Positions 16,253 to 25,632 of a DNA stretch of 48,460 nucleotides are shown piece by piece; the first letter of the stretch is position 1, and every line of letters begins with the position of its first letter. The position numbers and the translations under genes were made by a program. Below the pieces are notes generated by a model, which was given only the letters and a program-made list of their open reading frames with translations, was not told the DNA's origin and ran no database searches. The DNA is from Deltaproteobacteria bacterium (GTDB lineage: Bacteria; Desulfobacterota; DSM-4660; Desulfatiglandales; HGW-15): the NCBI GenBank assembly GCA_019310525.1, contig JAFDEE010000035.1:1-48460 (forward strand), read 5' to 3'.

Positions 16253-16478
16253 AAACTAATGATTTCATGGTGGCGGGTGTTTTCCAGACAAGGGCGAGCG
16301 GACCCAATTCCTTCCTTTTGAGAAGGAGTCGAGCATGTCCAGGGCTTGTCCGCCTCATCTGAAACAGCATTTTTTGGGTTTCTATCGTGAAATACCTTGA
16401 TATTTCTTGATACTTTGGTATAAAAACCGAACGGGATCCGGTCGTGCTCCGTTTGCCGGTTCCTTAAACCTGAAATCG

Positions 16479-17159
16479 ATGTCCAGAAAAATCGTTACCA
16501 TTGACGGCCCGGCGGGCTCCGGGAAGAGTACCGTAAGTCGATTACTTGCTGAAAGACTTGGGGTGTTGTATCTCGATACCGGGGCCATGTACCGGGCCGT
16601 AGCGCTTCAGGCAAAAAGATTGGGGATGGAGCCTGACGAGGAAAAAGAGATCGGAAGGATCTGTCGGGACCTTGATATAAGATTCCAGGACGACGGTAAC
16701 GGACTTCGGATTTTGTTGGGAGATGAAGACGTCTCCCAGGCCATTCGAACTCCCGAGATGGATCTTTGGGCTTCCAGAGTGTCCGCCCTCGGCGAGGTAA
16801 GGGCGGCCATGGTGGAACTGCAGCGAAAGATCGGGAGGGCGGGGTCATTGGTGGCAGAGGGAAGAGATATGGGGACAGTCGTCTTCCCTGAAGCGGATTA
16901 CAAGTTTTTTCTAACAGCTCCACTTGAAGTGAGGGCATGGAGGCGTTACAAGGAGCGCCTCGAGAGGGGGGAAAGGGTGAGCGAAGAGGAGGTGCTTGCC
17001 GAGCTGGAAAAGAGGGATACCTGGGACCGAACTCGCTCCATCGCCCCCCTTCGTCCTGCCGCAGATGCCGTCATTATTGATACGAGTGATTGGAGCGCGG
17101 TGGAGGTGGTGGAGCAGGTGTTGAAAAATATGGAGGAAAGAGGGCCCTGTGGATCATGA
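16479..17159 (+). CDS. cmk: Cytidylate kinase
   Basis: Cmk phosphorylates CMP and dCMP with ATP in pyrimidine nucleotide supply. IVTIDGPAGSGKSTVSRLLAERLG is the P-loop region (about residues 5-28), LYLDTGAMYRAVA the CMP-binding segment, EGRDMGTVVFPEADYKFFLTA the central motif and KRDTWDRTRSIAPLRPA the C-terminal arginine-rich substrate loop. The ATG at 16479 gives 226 residues, the normal length; the longer frame adds unlikely sequence. Ribosomal protein S1 follows 128 bases later, the widespread cmk-rpsA order. Confidence 0.95.
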   Translation: MSRKIVTIDGPAGSGKSTVSRLLAERLGVLYLDTGAMYRAVALQAKRLGMEPDEEKEIGRICRDLDIRFQDDGNGLRILLGDEDVSQAIRTPEMDLWASRVSALGEVRAAMVELQRKIGRAGSLVAEGRDMGTVVFPEADYKFFLTAPLEVRAWRRYKERLERGERVSEEEVLAELEKRDTWDRTRSIAPLRPAADAVIIDTSDWSAVEVVEQVLKNMEERGPCGS

Positions 17160-17287
17160 GACTGAAGGGGATGGCCCGATTTGTATTGAAAAAAGCGTGA
17201 TGAAAACATTGTGTTTTGTATGAATGTTTGTTATTAGGGGAAAGTTTAGATCTTTCCTGATATTTTGGAGAAAACATTTAGGGGGTA

Positions 17288-19240
17288 ATGAGGTTAATGG
17301 AGAACCAGGCAAACAACACGGGGAATTTGGTCCAGGACCAGGTCGATGAGGAACAGGATCTCCGCGGGAACGAGGAAACCCCTCCCGTTGAGGCGAAAGG
17401 GGAACCCGGTCCCGAGGAAAGCAAGGGGGACCAGGAACCCACAAGCTTCATGGAGCTTTACGAGGAGAGCCTCAAGAGCATTCAGGAGGGGAGTGTTGTA
17501 ACCGGTGAGATTGTCAAGATCGACAAGGAATTTGTTCTCGTGGACATCGGCTACAAGTCCGAAGGCCAGATTCCCATCAGTGAATTTCTCGACTCGGAAG
17601 GAAACCTGTGCGCTGAGGTCGGAGACAAGGTGGATGTCCTCCTGGAACGGGAGGATGAAGAGGGAGGGATACTCCTCTCAAAGGAAAAGGCCGCCAAGAT
17701 CAAGATTTGGGATGAGATACAGGAAATCTATGAGAAAGGCGGCACTATCCGGGGAAAAATTACTGCACGCGTAAAGGGCGGCATGTCAGTGGATATCGGC
17801 ATACCGGCCTTCTTGCCCGGGTCTCAGATTAACCTTAAACCCATCCGGGATTTCGATTCCTATATCGGAACGGTCCACGATTTCAAGATCCTGAAATACA
17901 ACAAGCGGCGGTCCAATATCGTTCTTTCCCGAAGGGCCATTCTGGAGGCCGAACGGGCCATTTTAAGGGAGAAAACTCTCAAGAAGATCGAGAATGGTGC
18001 TATCCTGGACGGAACCGTCAAGAACATCACTGAATATGGCCTTTTTATCGATTTAGGAGGCATTGACGGTCTCCTTCATATCACTGACATGTCCTGGGGC
18101 CGAGTGGGCCATCCCTCTGAGATGTACCAGATAGGGGACAAGATCACGGTCAAGGTTCTGAATTTCGATCCGGAGACTGAGAGGGTCTCCCTCGGTCTCA
18201 AGCAACTCAAACCGGATCCCTGGACCACGGCGGAAGAAAAATATCCCATTGGAACCCGAATTCGGGGCCGTGTGGTCAGCTTGGCCGATTACGGTGCCTT
18301 CGTGGAAGTCGAAGAGGGTATCGAAGGTCTGATACATGTGTCCGAGATGTCCTGGACCAGAAAGATCAGGCATCCCTCCCAGGTCCTTAAAGTGGGAGAT
18401 GTCACGGATGCAATGGTACTGAACATTGACGCCGGAAAGAAGAGGATCTCACTCGGGCTTAAGCAGTGTGAGCCGAATCCATGGGATGTTATAGGCGAGC
18501 GTTATCCTGTAGGGACCACCATCGAGGGAAGGATCAAAAACATCACGGACTTTGGGATCTTCATCGGGATCGACGAAGGGATCGACGGCCTTGTCCACAT
18601 CTCGGATATTTCCTGGACCAAGAGGATCAAACATCCTTCCGAGCTTTACAAGAAGGGCCAGGAGGTCCAGGCCGTAGTGCTCAATATCGACAAGGAGAAT
18701 GAACGGTTTTCTTTGGGGATTAAGCAGCTTACTCCGGATCCCTGGGACGAGGTCCCTGAGAAATACAGACCCGGCACCCGGGTCACTGGAACGGTCACGA
18801 ATATCACCGATTTCGGGATTTTCGTAGAACTGGAGGAAGGGATTGAAGGGCTGATTCATGTCTCGGAACTTGCCAGAGAAAAGGGCGGCAATCCATTGAG
18901 CCGGTTCAATGTGGATGACGTGATTCAGGCCAAGGTGATCAATGTCTCGAGGAAGGACAAGAAGATCGGCCTCTCCATCAGGAAACTGGAGGAAAGCGAA
19001 GAGAAGGAAATTTACAGGAGCTATATGGACCACCGCAACGGGGCCACTTCCAATCTGGGAGAACTCCTGAGAAAGGGAATGATGGACCTTCAGAACCAGG
19101 TCGAGAAGGAAAAGGGCGGGGAGGAGAAAGGCGTGGAACCAGAGACCTCCGACACTATTGACGAGGAAGAAGAAACCGCCCAGACCGAAACACCCGAGGA
19201 TTCCAAAGAAAAAGAAACAGAAGAAAACGCCGAGGAGTAA
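17288..19240 (+). CDS. rpsA: 30S ribosomal protein S1
   Basis: S1 binds mRNA leaders and the 30S subunit to help start translation. Six S1 (OB-fold) repeats are visible at about residues 66-133, 151-217, 238-306, 323-393, 410-480 and 497-568, with the HVS/HISDISW motifs in repeats 3-6. At 650 residues it is longer than the usual 550-580, due to an acidic N-terminal extension of about 55 residues and an acidic, low-complexity tail of about 60 residues (EEEETAQTETPEDSKEKETE). The start may be the ATG at 17288 or one three codons later. It follows cmk and precedes sppA, a common order in this group. Confidence 0.93.
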   Translation: MRLMENQANNTGNLVQDQVDEEQDLRGNEETPPVEAKGEPGPEESKGDQEPTSFMELYEESLKSIQEGSVVTGEIVKIDKEFVLVDIGYKSEGQIPISEFLDSEGNLCAEVGDKVDVLLEREDEEGGILLSKEKAAKIKIWDEIQEIYEKGGTIRGKITARVKGGMSVDIGIPAFLPGSQINLKPIRDFDSYIGTVHDFKILKYNKRRSNIVLSRRAILEAERAILREKTLKKIENGAILDGTVKNITEYGLFIDLGGIDGLLHITDMSWGRVGHPSEMYQIGDKITVKVLNFDPETERVSLGLKQLKPDPWTTAEEKYPIGTRIRGRVVSLADYGAFVEVEEGIEGLIHVSEMSWTRKIRHPSQVLKVGDVTDAMVLNIDAGKKRISLGLKQCEPNPWDVIGERYPVGTTIEGRIKNITDFGIFIGIDEGIDGLVHISDISWTKRIKHPSELYKKGQEVQAVVLNIDKENERFSLGIKQLTPDPWDEVPEKYRPGTRVTGTVTNITDFGIFVELEEGIEGLIHVSELAREKGGNPLSRFNVDDVIQAKVINVSRKDKKIGLSIRKLEESEEKEIYRSYMDHRNGATSNLGELLRKGMMDLQNQVEKEKGGEEKGVEPETSDTIDEEEETAQTETPEDSKEKETEENAEE

Positions 19241-19309
19241 TCTCCGGATTCATCTGTTTTGCAAGGAAGACATTCGGTCCTTTGAATCCCTGAGAGTCCT
19301 GGAAATATC

Positions 19310-20209
19310 ATGGCAGAAAAGAGACACCCCGTTCTTATCGCCCTTTTGATCCTGGGGTTTGTGACCCTTTTCTTGGGCGGAGTCATGATCCTCGTCATGA
19401 GATTCAGCGGTCCCCCGGCCGCACTTTCCTTCGGTCCCAAGATCGGAGTGATTCCTATCCAAGGGGCTATCCTTGATCCAGAGCCTGTCCTCACCCAACT
19501 CATCGAATTCAGGAAAGAGAAACAGATCAAAGCCATAATACTCAGGATCAATTCTCCAGGAGGAGGAGTCGCTCCCTCCCAGGAGATCTACCGTGAGGTC
19601 AGGAGAACAAGAAAGACCAAGAAGGTCATCGCCTCCATGGGTAGCATGGCGGCCTCGGGGGGATACTACGTGGCATCGGCCGCCGACAAGATCGTGGCCA
19701 ATCCCGGCACTCTGACGGGAAGCATCGGGGTCATCATGGAGTTCCTGAATGTCAAGGAACTTCTGGAGAAGTTCGGGGTGGGGATGGAGGTGATCAAGAG
19801 TGGGGAATTCAAGGATATAGGCTCTCCCCACAGAAAGCTTACCGAGAGGGAGAAAGCCCTCTTGCAAGGACTCATTGCCGAGATTCAGGAGCAGTTCGTG
19901 ACTGCAGTGGCTGAAGGCAGGGGGATTTCCAAGAAGAAGATCAGGGAGATCGCGGATGGGCGTGTCCTGTCAGGAGAGAAGGCCAAGGCCCTGGGCCTTG
20001 TGGATGCTCTTGGAAACTTCAGGGATGCCGTAGAGTTGGCGAAAAGGGAGTGCGGCATCAAAGGTGAGGTGAGTCTCGTATATCCAAGGAAGCCCCGGAA
20101 GAAGCTGTGGGAGGTTTTCCTGGAAGACACCTCCAAGCTAGTTGAGCAGGCGATACGGAATGCTTTTAGCTCCCGCATTGAATTCAACAGGTTCGCCCTT
20201 TCCTATTAA
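19310..20209 (+). CDS. sppA: Signal peptide peptidase SppA (S49 family)
   Basis: A membrane-bound serine protease that degrades cleaved signal peptides. An N-terminal membrane anchor (about residues 9-30) is followed by the S49 domain: INSPGGGVAPSQEIYREV, then GSMAASGGYYVASAADKIVANPGTLTGSIGV, where Ser116 is the likely nucleophile, and SGEFKDIGSP, where Lys168 is the likely general base. The 299 residues match the short single-domain SppA type rather than the duplicated E. coli type. The gene lies 69 bases after rpsA, probably on the same transcript. No clear terminator was found after it. Confidence 0.92.
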   Translation: MAEKRHPVLIALLILGFVTLFLGGVMILVMRFSGPPAALSFGPKIGVIPIQGAILDPEPVLTQLIEFRKEKQIKAIILRINSPGGGVAPSQEIYREVRRTRKTKKVIASMGSMAASGGYYVASAADKIVANPGTLTGSIGVIMEFLNVKELLEKFGVGMEVIKSGEFKDIGSPHRKLTEREKALLQGLIAEIQEQFVTAVAEGRGISKKKIREIADGRVLSGEKAKALGLVDALGNFRDAVELAKRECGIKGEVSLVYPRKPRKKLWEVFLEDTSKLVEQAIRNAFSSRIEFNRFALSY

Positions 20210-20295
20210 TGGAGGCTTTTTCAAGGGCCCGCTTTTTGAAGAAGGGGTGAACGAAAGACGGGATCAAAGGTCCATCCTGAGACAAGGAAAAATTT

Positions 20296-20886
20296 TCATA
20301 AAAAACTGCTTACATCACCCTTCCCCACACGAATAACTTCGGGATAATCTCCGATCAGGGAAATCACGCTGGAAGCATTTGGGTAGACTCCACCCCCATC
20401 GACCACTATCTGGAGGTTCCGGCCGTAAATTTCCTGGATTTCGTAAGGATCGTCGTATCCGGCACTGGTGCTGATGATGGGCCGTCCGAGAGCCCCCACA
20501 ATGGCCAAGCAGATCCTGTTGTCCGGGACCCGTATGCCTACCGTCTTTCTTTTGGTTTGCATGATTTTGGGAACGAGCTTGGTGGCCTCCAGGATAAAGG
20601 TGTATGGGCCGGGAAGAAATTTTTTCATCGTTTTGTATGCATAATTGGTCACCTGGGCATACCGGCTGATTTCCTTGAGGCTGTCACAGATAAAGGAGAA
20701 GGGCTTTTTGAGGGGGCGGTTTTTCAATCGGTGGATAAGCTGGATCCCCTTCGTATTCCGTATGTCACACCCTATCCCGTAAAAAGTATCCGTAGGATAG
20801 GCGATCAGCCCCCCTTGGTCCAGAACCTCACAGACCCGGTTGATAAGGCGTTTCTGGGGATTGTCTGGGTTGATGGATAAAATCAT
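20296..20886 (-). CDS. YrdC/Sua5/YciO-family protein
   Basis: A 196-residue member of the YrdC/Sua5 family. Sua5/TsaC make threonylcarbamoyl-AMP for the t6A37 tRNA modification; YciO paralogues are less well understood. Visible motifs: GGLIAYPTDTFYGIGCD (nucleotide/threonine pocket), RLKNRPLKKPFSFI (the K-R-S/K-P-x loop), LPGPYTFIL and GIRVPDN, then PIISTSAG. The single-domain length and the LIHRLKNRPLKKPFS variant resemble YciO more than Sua5, so I leave the gene unnamed. The ATG at 20886 (with AAAGGG upstream) suits the family; the 30-residue upstream extension runs into repeat C. Confidence 0.82.
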   Translation of the reverse strand: MILSINPDNPQKRLINRVCEVLDQGGLIAYPTDTFYGIGCDIRNTKGIQLIHRLKNRPLKKPFSFICDSLKEISRYAQVTNYAYKTMKKFLPGPYTFILEATKLVPKIMQTKRKTVGIRVPDNRICLAIVGALGRPIISTSAGYDDPYEIQEIYGRNLQIVVDGGGVYPNASSVISLIGDYPEVIRVGKGDVSSFL

Positions 20887-20913
20887 GATGCCCTTTATAA
20901 TCATATCACTAGA

Positions 20914-21132
20914 ATCTTGCAAGAGTCGATTTAGCCGAAGATACGAGACCTTTGAAAAACGCCCCCTTTTGCCCAATTTCTGCGTCAGGCTTAAATTTCA
21001 ATCCTCAAAATACTAAATGTATTCCTGTGGTTGAAATTTTCGCCTTCCTTGAACTTGCGGTTGCGTAACAATAACCGCCTACTGCAAAGGCTTATAACGA
21101 AGCTGATTTGGTAAACTCGACGCTTGCAAGAT
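20914..21132. repeat. Repeat family C copy 3 containing an A2-type core
   Basis: Starts ATCTTGCAAGAGTCGA and ends GTAAACTCGACGCTTGCAAGAT, a longer inverted repeat than in the other C copies. Inside, from 20945, it carries GAGACCTTTGAAAAACGC and the A-family core in forward orientation to about 21060, without the second A2 terminus. It fills the gap between the YrdC gene and the prepilin peptidase gene. Confidence 0.65.
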
Positions 21133-21181
21133 TGCGGATATCAATAACCCCTCTCAATCGATTGTAAGGCTGGGGGATGAA

Positions 21182-21967
21182 ATGGTGCAGGGTCCTATGG
21201 CTCCTCTATTCTCTTTCTTGTTCGGCCTTGTCCTGGGAAGCTTTTTGAATGTATGCATCTTTCGCCTGCCCCGCGAAAGGTCCATCGTTCGTCCGCCCTC
21301 CAGTTGCCCGCAGTGCGGCCATAGGATCCGATTCTACGACAATATTCCCGTCCTGAGTTATATCTTACTCCGCGGGAAATGTCGATCCTGCCGTGCTCCC
21401 ATCCCGATCCACTATCCCGTGGTGGAACTCGTGACAGGGCTCCTGAGCCTGTCCCTTTTTCTCCGCTACGGCCCGAGCTTTTCTTACGGCACCCTCCTGA
21501 TCTTTTCATCATCCCTTGTGGTGATCAGTTTTATTGATCTACACCACAAGATCATCCCGGATATCATCTCCCTTCCGGGTATAGCCGCAGGTTTCCTGGC
21601 TTCCCTGCCGGGATGGACCGGGACGACTTGGTCGGATTCCCTTATCGGAGTCATCGGGGGGGGAGGTTTTCTTTTTCTCATTGCCTTGCTGTTCAAAAAA
21701 CTCACAGGAAAAGAAGGCATGGGAGGTGGAGATGTAAAACTGCTGGCCATGATAGGAGCCTGGCTGGGATGGCGGAGTCTCCCTTTCGTTATTCTCACCT
21801 CCTCCCTTGCCGGAATCCTTATTGGAGGGCTTTCGCTCCTTGTATCGGGTAAAGGGTTGCGGAGCAGGATTCCCTTCGGTCCCTTCCTCGCTCTCGGCTC
21901 CCTGATGTATCTCTATTTCGGGGAAGCCCTCCTCATCTGGTATCTCGGGATGCTGTCAGGGAATTAA
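21182..21967 (+). CDS. Prepilin peptidase / N-methyltransferase (PilD family)
   Basis: A membrane aspartic protease that processes type IV pilin and type II secretion pseudopilin leaders and methylates the new N-terminus. The N-terminal GSFLNVCIFRLPRE and the C-x2-C pairs CPQCGHR and CRSC (zinc-binding cytoplasmic loop) are visible. The first catalytic aspartate lies in FIDLHHKIIPD, and the second is in the GxGD-type motif of GMGGGDVKLLAMIGAWLG. Seven or eight hydrophobic segments fit the family. It lies seven bases before the sensor kinase gene. No pilin genes are in the window, so the substrate is encoded elsewhere. Confidence 0.92.
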   Translation: MVQGPMAPLFSFLFGLVLGSFLNVCIFRLPRERSIVRPPSSCPQCGHRIRFYDNIPVLSYILLRGKCRSCRAPIPIHYPVVELVTGLLSLSLFLRYGPSFSYGTLLIFSSSLVVISFIDLHHKIIPDIISLPGIAAGFLASLPGWTGTTWSDSLIGVIGGGGFLFLIALLFKKLTGKEGMGGGDVKLLAMIGAWLGWRSLPFVILTSSLAGILIGGLSLLVSGKGLRSRIPFGPFLALGSLMYLYFGEALLIWYLGMLSGN

Positions 21968-21973
21968 TGGATT

Positions 21974-23521
21974 ATGGGAAAATCCTTCTACAGCCTGAGG
22001 ACCGGAATACTTGTCGAGTTGATCTTTCTCATCCTGGCCGCCATGCTCCTGATCAACGTGGTCATGGTGAAGTTCGCTGAAAGGGACCTCATCCAGGCCA
22101 GGGTCCAATCCTCCAGAATAGTTTTCCATGCCATAGAGCAACGTTTGACCCGCTGGCTGCACGAAAACGGAAGAGCAGTTAGAGAGCCTCTAGAGGAATC
22201 CTTCGAAAGCGAGACGAGGGAATTGCTCGAAGATCTGGGTGAGGCTGCTTTTGTTATTTTCGATTCCGACGGTAAAGAGATATGTCGTGTAATCTCTCCC
22301 GGAATCAGGAGGCAGGACCTGCCCCTTCCTGATTTCCAATCTTTTCCTAAGAACGGCCCCTCCTTTCGTTTTGAAGAGAAGACCTGGGGGGTTATCTGGC
22401 ATGCTCCCAGATTCATTACCATAACCGCCCCATTTCCATTGTCGCGGGAGCCTTTCGGGTTCCTGCACCTGAGATCATCCCTCGAGCCTCTGTACCGGCA
22501 GCTCAGGGCGTCTCAGCGGGTCATTCTCATGTATGTTCTTCTTGACAGTTTCATTCTCCTCCTGGTGGGCGGATATCTCCTTTCCCGCATCGTTCTCCGG
22601 CCGATCAGGAAACTTCTCAAGATTACTTCCGAATATGGGAAGGGCGAGTGGATCCCACCCATTGAAGATGAGAGCGGAAATGAAATCGGGGAATTGTCCA
22701 AGGCCCTGAACAACATGATTAAGCGTTTGGAGGAGAACAAGCTCCAGCTCGAGCAGCATGTGGAATCCCTGGAAAAGGCCAATAGAGAACTGCGGCAGGC
22801 GCAACAGGAAATCATCCGCTCCGAGAAGTTTGCATCCGTTGGAAAACTGGCGGCCGGAATCGCCCACGAGATCGGGAATCCTATTGGAATCGTGCTCGGA
22901 TACATCGAATTGCTGGAGAAGGGAGAAGTAAGCGAGGAAGAGAAGAAAGACTACCTGGAGCGTATGGAAGAAGAGATCACGAGGATCAACGGCATCATCC
23001 GGAAACTCCTGGATTTTTCCAGGCCGTCGGAGGGGGAGCCGGAAGTGGTGTCCGTCCATGATTCTCTGCGGAAGACCCTGGATATCCTCGCCCCCCAACC
23101 CATGATGTCGGAGGTCACGGTCCACCTCCACCTCGAGGCCAGGAAAGACCGTGTTTTCGCGGATTCCAACCAGTTGCAGCAAGTCTTCCTCAACGTTATC
23201 ATGAATGCCGCGGACGCCATGGCTGAAGGAAATCCCGGCGGGGAACGAGAAGATTCAGGGTCCCTCACGATCAGGAGCGAATGCAGGGATGGTGCCATTG
23301 AGCTGGTCTTTCAGGACACGGGTCCTGGGATCGGCCCGGAAGATCTCTCCCGGATCTTCGATCCCTTTTTTACTACCAAAGAGCCGGGAAAGGGGACGGG
23401 GCTGGGATTATCCGTATCCTATAGCATCATCGAGGGGCTCGGGGGCACCATGGAGGCGGAAAGCAGACCGGGCGAGGGAACGAGAATCAGGATCACCATT
23501 CCCCTTCACGAGGGGAAATAG
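21974..23521 (+). CDS. Sensor histidine kinase (HAMP, HisKA, HATPase)
   Basis: A 515-residue membrane sensor kinase. Transmembrane segments lie at about residues 10-32 and 175-198, enclosing a periplasmic sensor region of about 140 residues. A HAMP domain (about 198-255), a coiled segment, and the dimerisation/phosphoacceptor domain with His298 in [12 protein letters not shown] follow. The ATPase domain shows [16 protein letters not shown] (N box), [24 protein letters not shown] (G1 and F boxes) and [18 protein letters not shown] (G2). It is 12 bases upstream of the response regulator, so they form a cognate pair. The signal is unknown; the SIGNP variant of the H box fits the NtrB/PilS-like HisKA group. 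Confidence 0.92.
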   Translation: MGKSFYSLRTGILVELIFLILAAMLLINVVMVKFAERDLIQARVQSSRIVFHAIEQRLTRWLHENGRAVREPLEESFESETRELLEDLGEAAFVIFDSDGKEICRVISPGIRRQDLPLPDFQSFPKNGPSFRFEEKTWGVIWHAPRFITITAPFPLSREPFGFLHLRSSLEPLYRQLRASQRVILMYVLLDSFILLLVGGYLLSRIVLRPIRKLLKITSEYGKGEWIPPIEDESGNEIGELSKALNNMIKRLEENKLQLEQHVESLEKANRELRQAQQEIIRSEKFASVGKLAAGIAHEIGNPIGIVLGYIELLEKGEVSEEEKKDYLERMEEEITRINGIIRKLLDFSRPSEGEPEVVSVHDSLRKTLDILAPQPMMSEVTVHLHLEARKDRVFADSNQLQQVFLNVIMNAADAMAEGNPGGEREDSGSLTIRSECRDGAIELVFQDTGPGIGPEDLSRIFDPFFTTKEPGKGTGLGLSVSYSIIEGLGGTMEAESRPGEGTRIRITIPLHEGK

Positions 23522-23533
23522 ACGGGAAAGGGC

Positions 23534-24910
23534 ATGGGAGAGAAACGCGTACTCATAATCGACGATGAAAAGAACATGCGCCACATGCTCAGAACGATGT
23601 TGAGCAAGGCCGGGTACGCGGCCGAGACCGCCGCGGACGGCCTTGAGGGTATTCGAAGGATGGAGCGGATGGATTTCGATTTTGTCCTTTGCGACCTGAA
23701 GATGCCGAAAATGGACGGAATGGCTTTCCTGGAGAAGGCCAGGGAGATGTTCCCGGAAAAGACCTACATCATGATGTCCGCTTACGGGACCATTGATACC
23801 GCCATCGAGGCCATGAAGTCAGGGGCCTATGATTATATCTCCAAACCCTTCAAACAGGACGAAGTGCTTCTCACCTTGAAAAAGGCCGAGGAACGAGAAA
23901 GGCTCAAAGAAGAGAACCGGGAGCTCAAGACCAGGATCCATGAGATCGAGAAGAAATACTCTTTCAATAATATAATTGCGAGAAGCGAGGCCATGGCCGA
24001 GGTCTTCGAACTGGTCCGCAAGGTTTCCGACCACAAGACCACAGTACTCATCACAGGGGAGAGCGGAACCGGAAAGGAATTGATAGCCAAGGCCATCCAT
24101 TCGAGCAGTCCCAGGGCGGATCGTTCCCTTGTGAGCATCAATTGCGCAGGGATCCCGGAGACTCTCCTGGAAAGCGAACTCTTCGGGTATAAGAAAGGGG
24201 CCTTCACAGACGCCGTCCGGGACAAGCCGGGCCGGTTCGAAGAAGCGGACGGCGGGACCCTTTTTCTCGACGAGATCGGGGATATGCCCCTTTCCCTTCA
24301 AGTCAAGCTGCTCAGGGTCCTCCAGGATCAGGAAATTATGCCTCTCGGTTCCTCCCGTTCAAAGAAGGTGGATGTCAGGGTCATCGCGGCCACGGCCAGG
24401 GACCTACAAAGAGAGGTAAAGGAAGGTCGGTTTCGGGAGGATCTCTTTTACAGGATCAATGTCCTCACCATCCACCTGCCTCCACTCAGGGAGAGGCGTG
24501 GTGATATTCCCTTGCTCTTCGGTTACTTCATCGATGTTTTCAATAAGAAACTCGGGAAGAATATCCAGGGGCCCTCTTCCCAGACCATGCCCATTCTTAT
24601 GGGATATTCCTGGCCGGGAAACGTCAGGGAGTTGGAAAATGTGACGGAACGAGCGGTATTGCTTGCAAAGGGCCGGTGGATCACCCCGGATGACCTACCT
24701 TCCTCCATCACCTCGGGCGAGGGATATCCAGTGGCGGAAGACCCGGAGCAGACCCTGTCCATCAAGAAGGCTTCCCGCGTCCTGGAGCGAAACCTCATAC
24801 GCAGGGCCTTGGAACTGACGGGAGGAAACCGCTCCCGGGCGGCCAAGATCCTGGAAATCAGCCGGCCGATACTCCACGCGAAGATCAAAGAATACAAGCT
24901 GGACGCTTGA
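23534..24910 (+). CDS. Sigma-54-dependent response regulator (NtrC family)
   Basis: A 458-residue transcription activator for sigma-54 promoters. The receiver domain has Asp10/Asp11, the phosphoacceptor Asp54 in LCDLKMPKMDG and Lys104 in ISKPFK. The AAA+ domain has Walker A GESGTGKE (175-182), the sigma-54-contacting loop at 222-227 reads GAFTDA instead of GAFTGA, and Walker B is GTLFLDE (241-247). A Fis-type helix-turn-helix closes the protein (ALELTGGNRSRAAKILEISRP). It follows the sensor kinase in one operon. Its 3' end overlaps the convergent ComB-like gene by 26 bases. Confidence 0.93.
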   Translation: MGEKRVLIIDDEKNMRHMLRTMLSKAGYAAETAADGLEGIRRMERMDFDFVLCDLKMPKMDGMAFLEKAREMFPEKTYIMMSAYGTIDTAIEAMKSGAYDYISKPFKQDEVLLTLKKAEERERLKEENRELKTRIHEIEKKYSFNNIIARSEAMAEVFELVRKVSDHKTTVLITGESGTGKELIAKAIHSSSPRADRSLVSINCAGIPETLLESELFGYKKGAFTDAVRDKPGRFEEADGGTLFLDEIGDMPLSLQVKLLRVLQDQEIMPLGSSRSKKVDVRVIAATARDLQREVKEGRFREDLFYRINVLTIHLPPLRERRGDIPLLFGYFIDVFNKKLGKNIQGPSSQTMPILMGYSWPGNVRELENVTERAVLLAKGRWITPDDLPSSITSGEGYPVAEDPEQTLSIKKASRVLERNLIRRALELTGGNRSRAAKILEISRPILHAKIKEYKLDA

Positions 24911-25616
24911 TTCCTCTCCCTTTGACCGGGAAGACCCGAATCCTTTCATCCGCCCTGCGAGCGGTCAGTGCGAAATCGAAAAGATCCCTTTGGAGGCAGA
25001 TGGTCGGGTCTTCCCGGGGCAGATAGGACCGGGTACCAAGGATGAATTTCTGGGCGGTAGGCTGATAGAGGATGTCCTTGATGGCCTGAAGAGGGTCATA
25101 TGAGCGTCCCGTGAGCAGGTGTTCAATGTAGTCGGCACAGGCGTCATCCTCCGGGGCCGGTCTCTCGGCCCGGTCTCCCATGGCTACGAGGGTTACGACC
25201 CCGGGAGATATTTCGTGGATATACCCCGCAGTGGCCGCAGCCGTCAGGTAACTTCCAAGGAGTACCTCATCGGCCGTGTCGATGGCTGCGAAGACCCCTC
25301 TCACACCGGCCGTCGTCCTGTGAAGCACGGTCCGGCCACGGAAAAAGGACTCTCCTTTTAGAATCACTTCCGAGGGGGAATTGCCAAGGTCCGCGCCGGG
25401 TAAAGGAACTTCGTTCTGCTCGCCTACCAGGATCCAGTCAGGGTGCTCCCTTTTCAACCGCATCGCCTCCCGAGGTCGGGCTTCAAGGAAGACTCTTTCG
25501 GCCCCGAAATGAAAAAAGAGGGGTTCGCAGGAAAAGGCCCTGAAGACGTCGATAATCACAACTGTGCCTTCAGCCTCCCCCGCCCCCTCCGCGAAACGTT
25601 TCCTGATGACCTTCAT
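24885..25616 (-). CDS. 2-phosphosulfolactate phosphatase-like protein (ComB family)
   Basis: A 243-residue ComB-type phosphatase. In methanogens and some bacteria ComB removes phosphate from 2-phospho-3-sulfolactate, on the way to coenzyme M or sulfolactate. The family motifs are visible: TVVIIDVFRAFS near the N-terminus, LVGEQNEVPLPGADLGNSPSE in the middle and VLHRTTAGVRG. The ATG at 25616 begins MKVIRKRFAEG and fits the family N-terminus; longer starts overlap the ThiF-like gene. It is the last gene of a minus-strand group with the ThiF-like and two beta-grasp genes. The true substrate may differ in a bacterium like this one. Its 3' end overlaps the response regulator gene by 26 bases. Confidence 0.8.
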   Translation of the reverse strand: MKVIRKRFAEGAGEAEGTVVIIDVFRAFSCEPLFFHFGAERVFLEARPREAMRLKREHPDWILVGEQNEVPLPGADLGNSPSEVILKGESFFRGRTVLHRTTAGVRGVFAAIDTADEVLLGSYLTAAATAGYIHEISPGVVTLVAMGDRAERPAPEDDACADYIEHLLTGRSYDPLQAIKDILYQPTAQKFILGTRSYLPREDPTICLQRDLFDFALTARRADERIRVFPVKGRGIKRPACIL

Positions 25617-25632
25617 CCTTTTTACCACCGAT

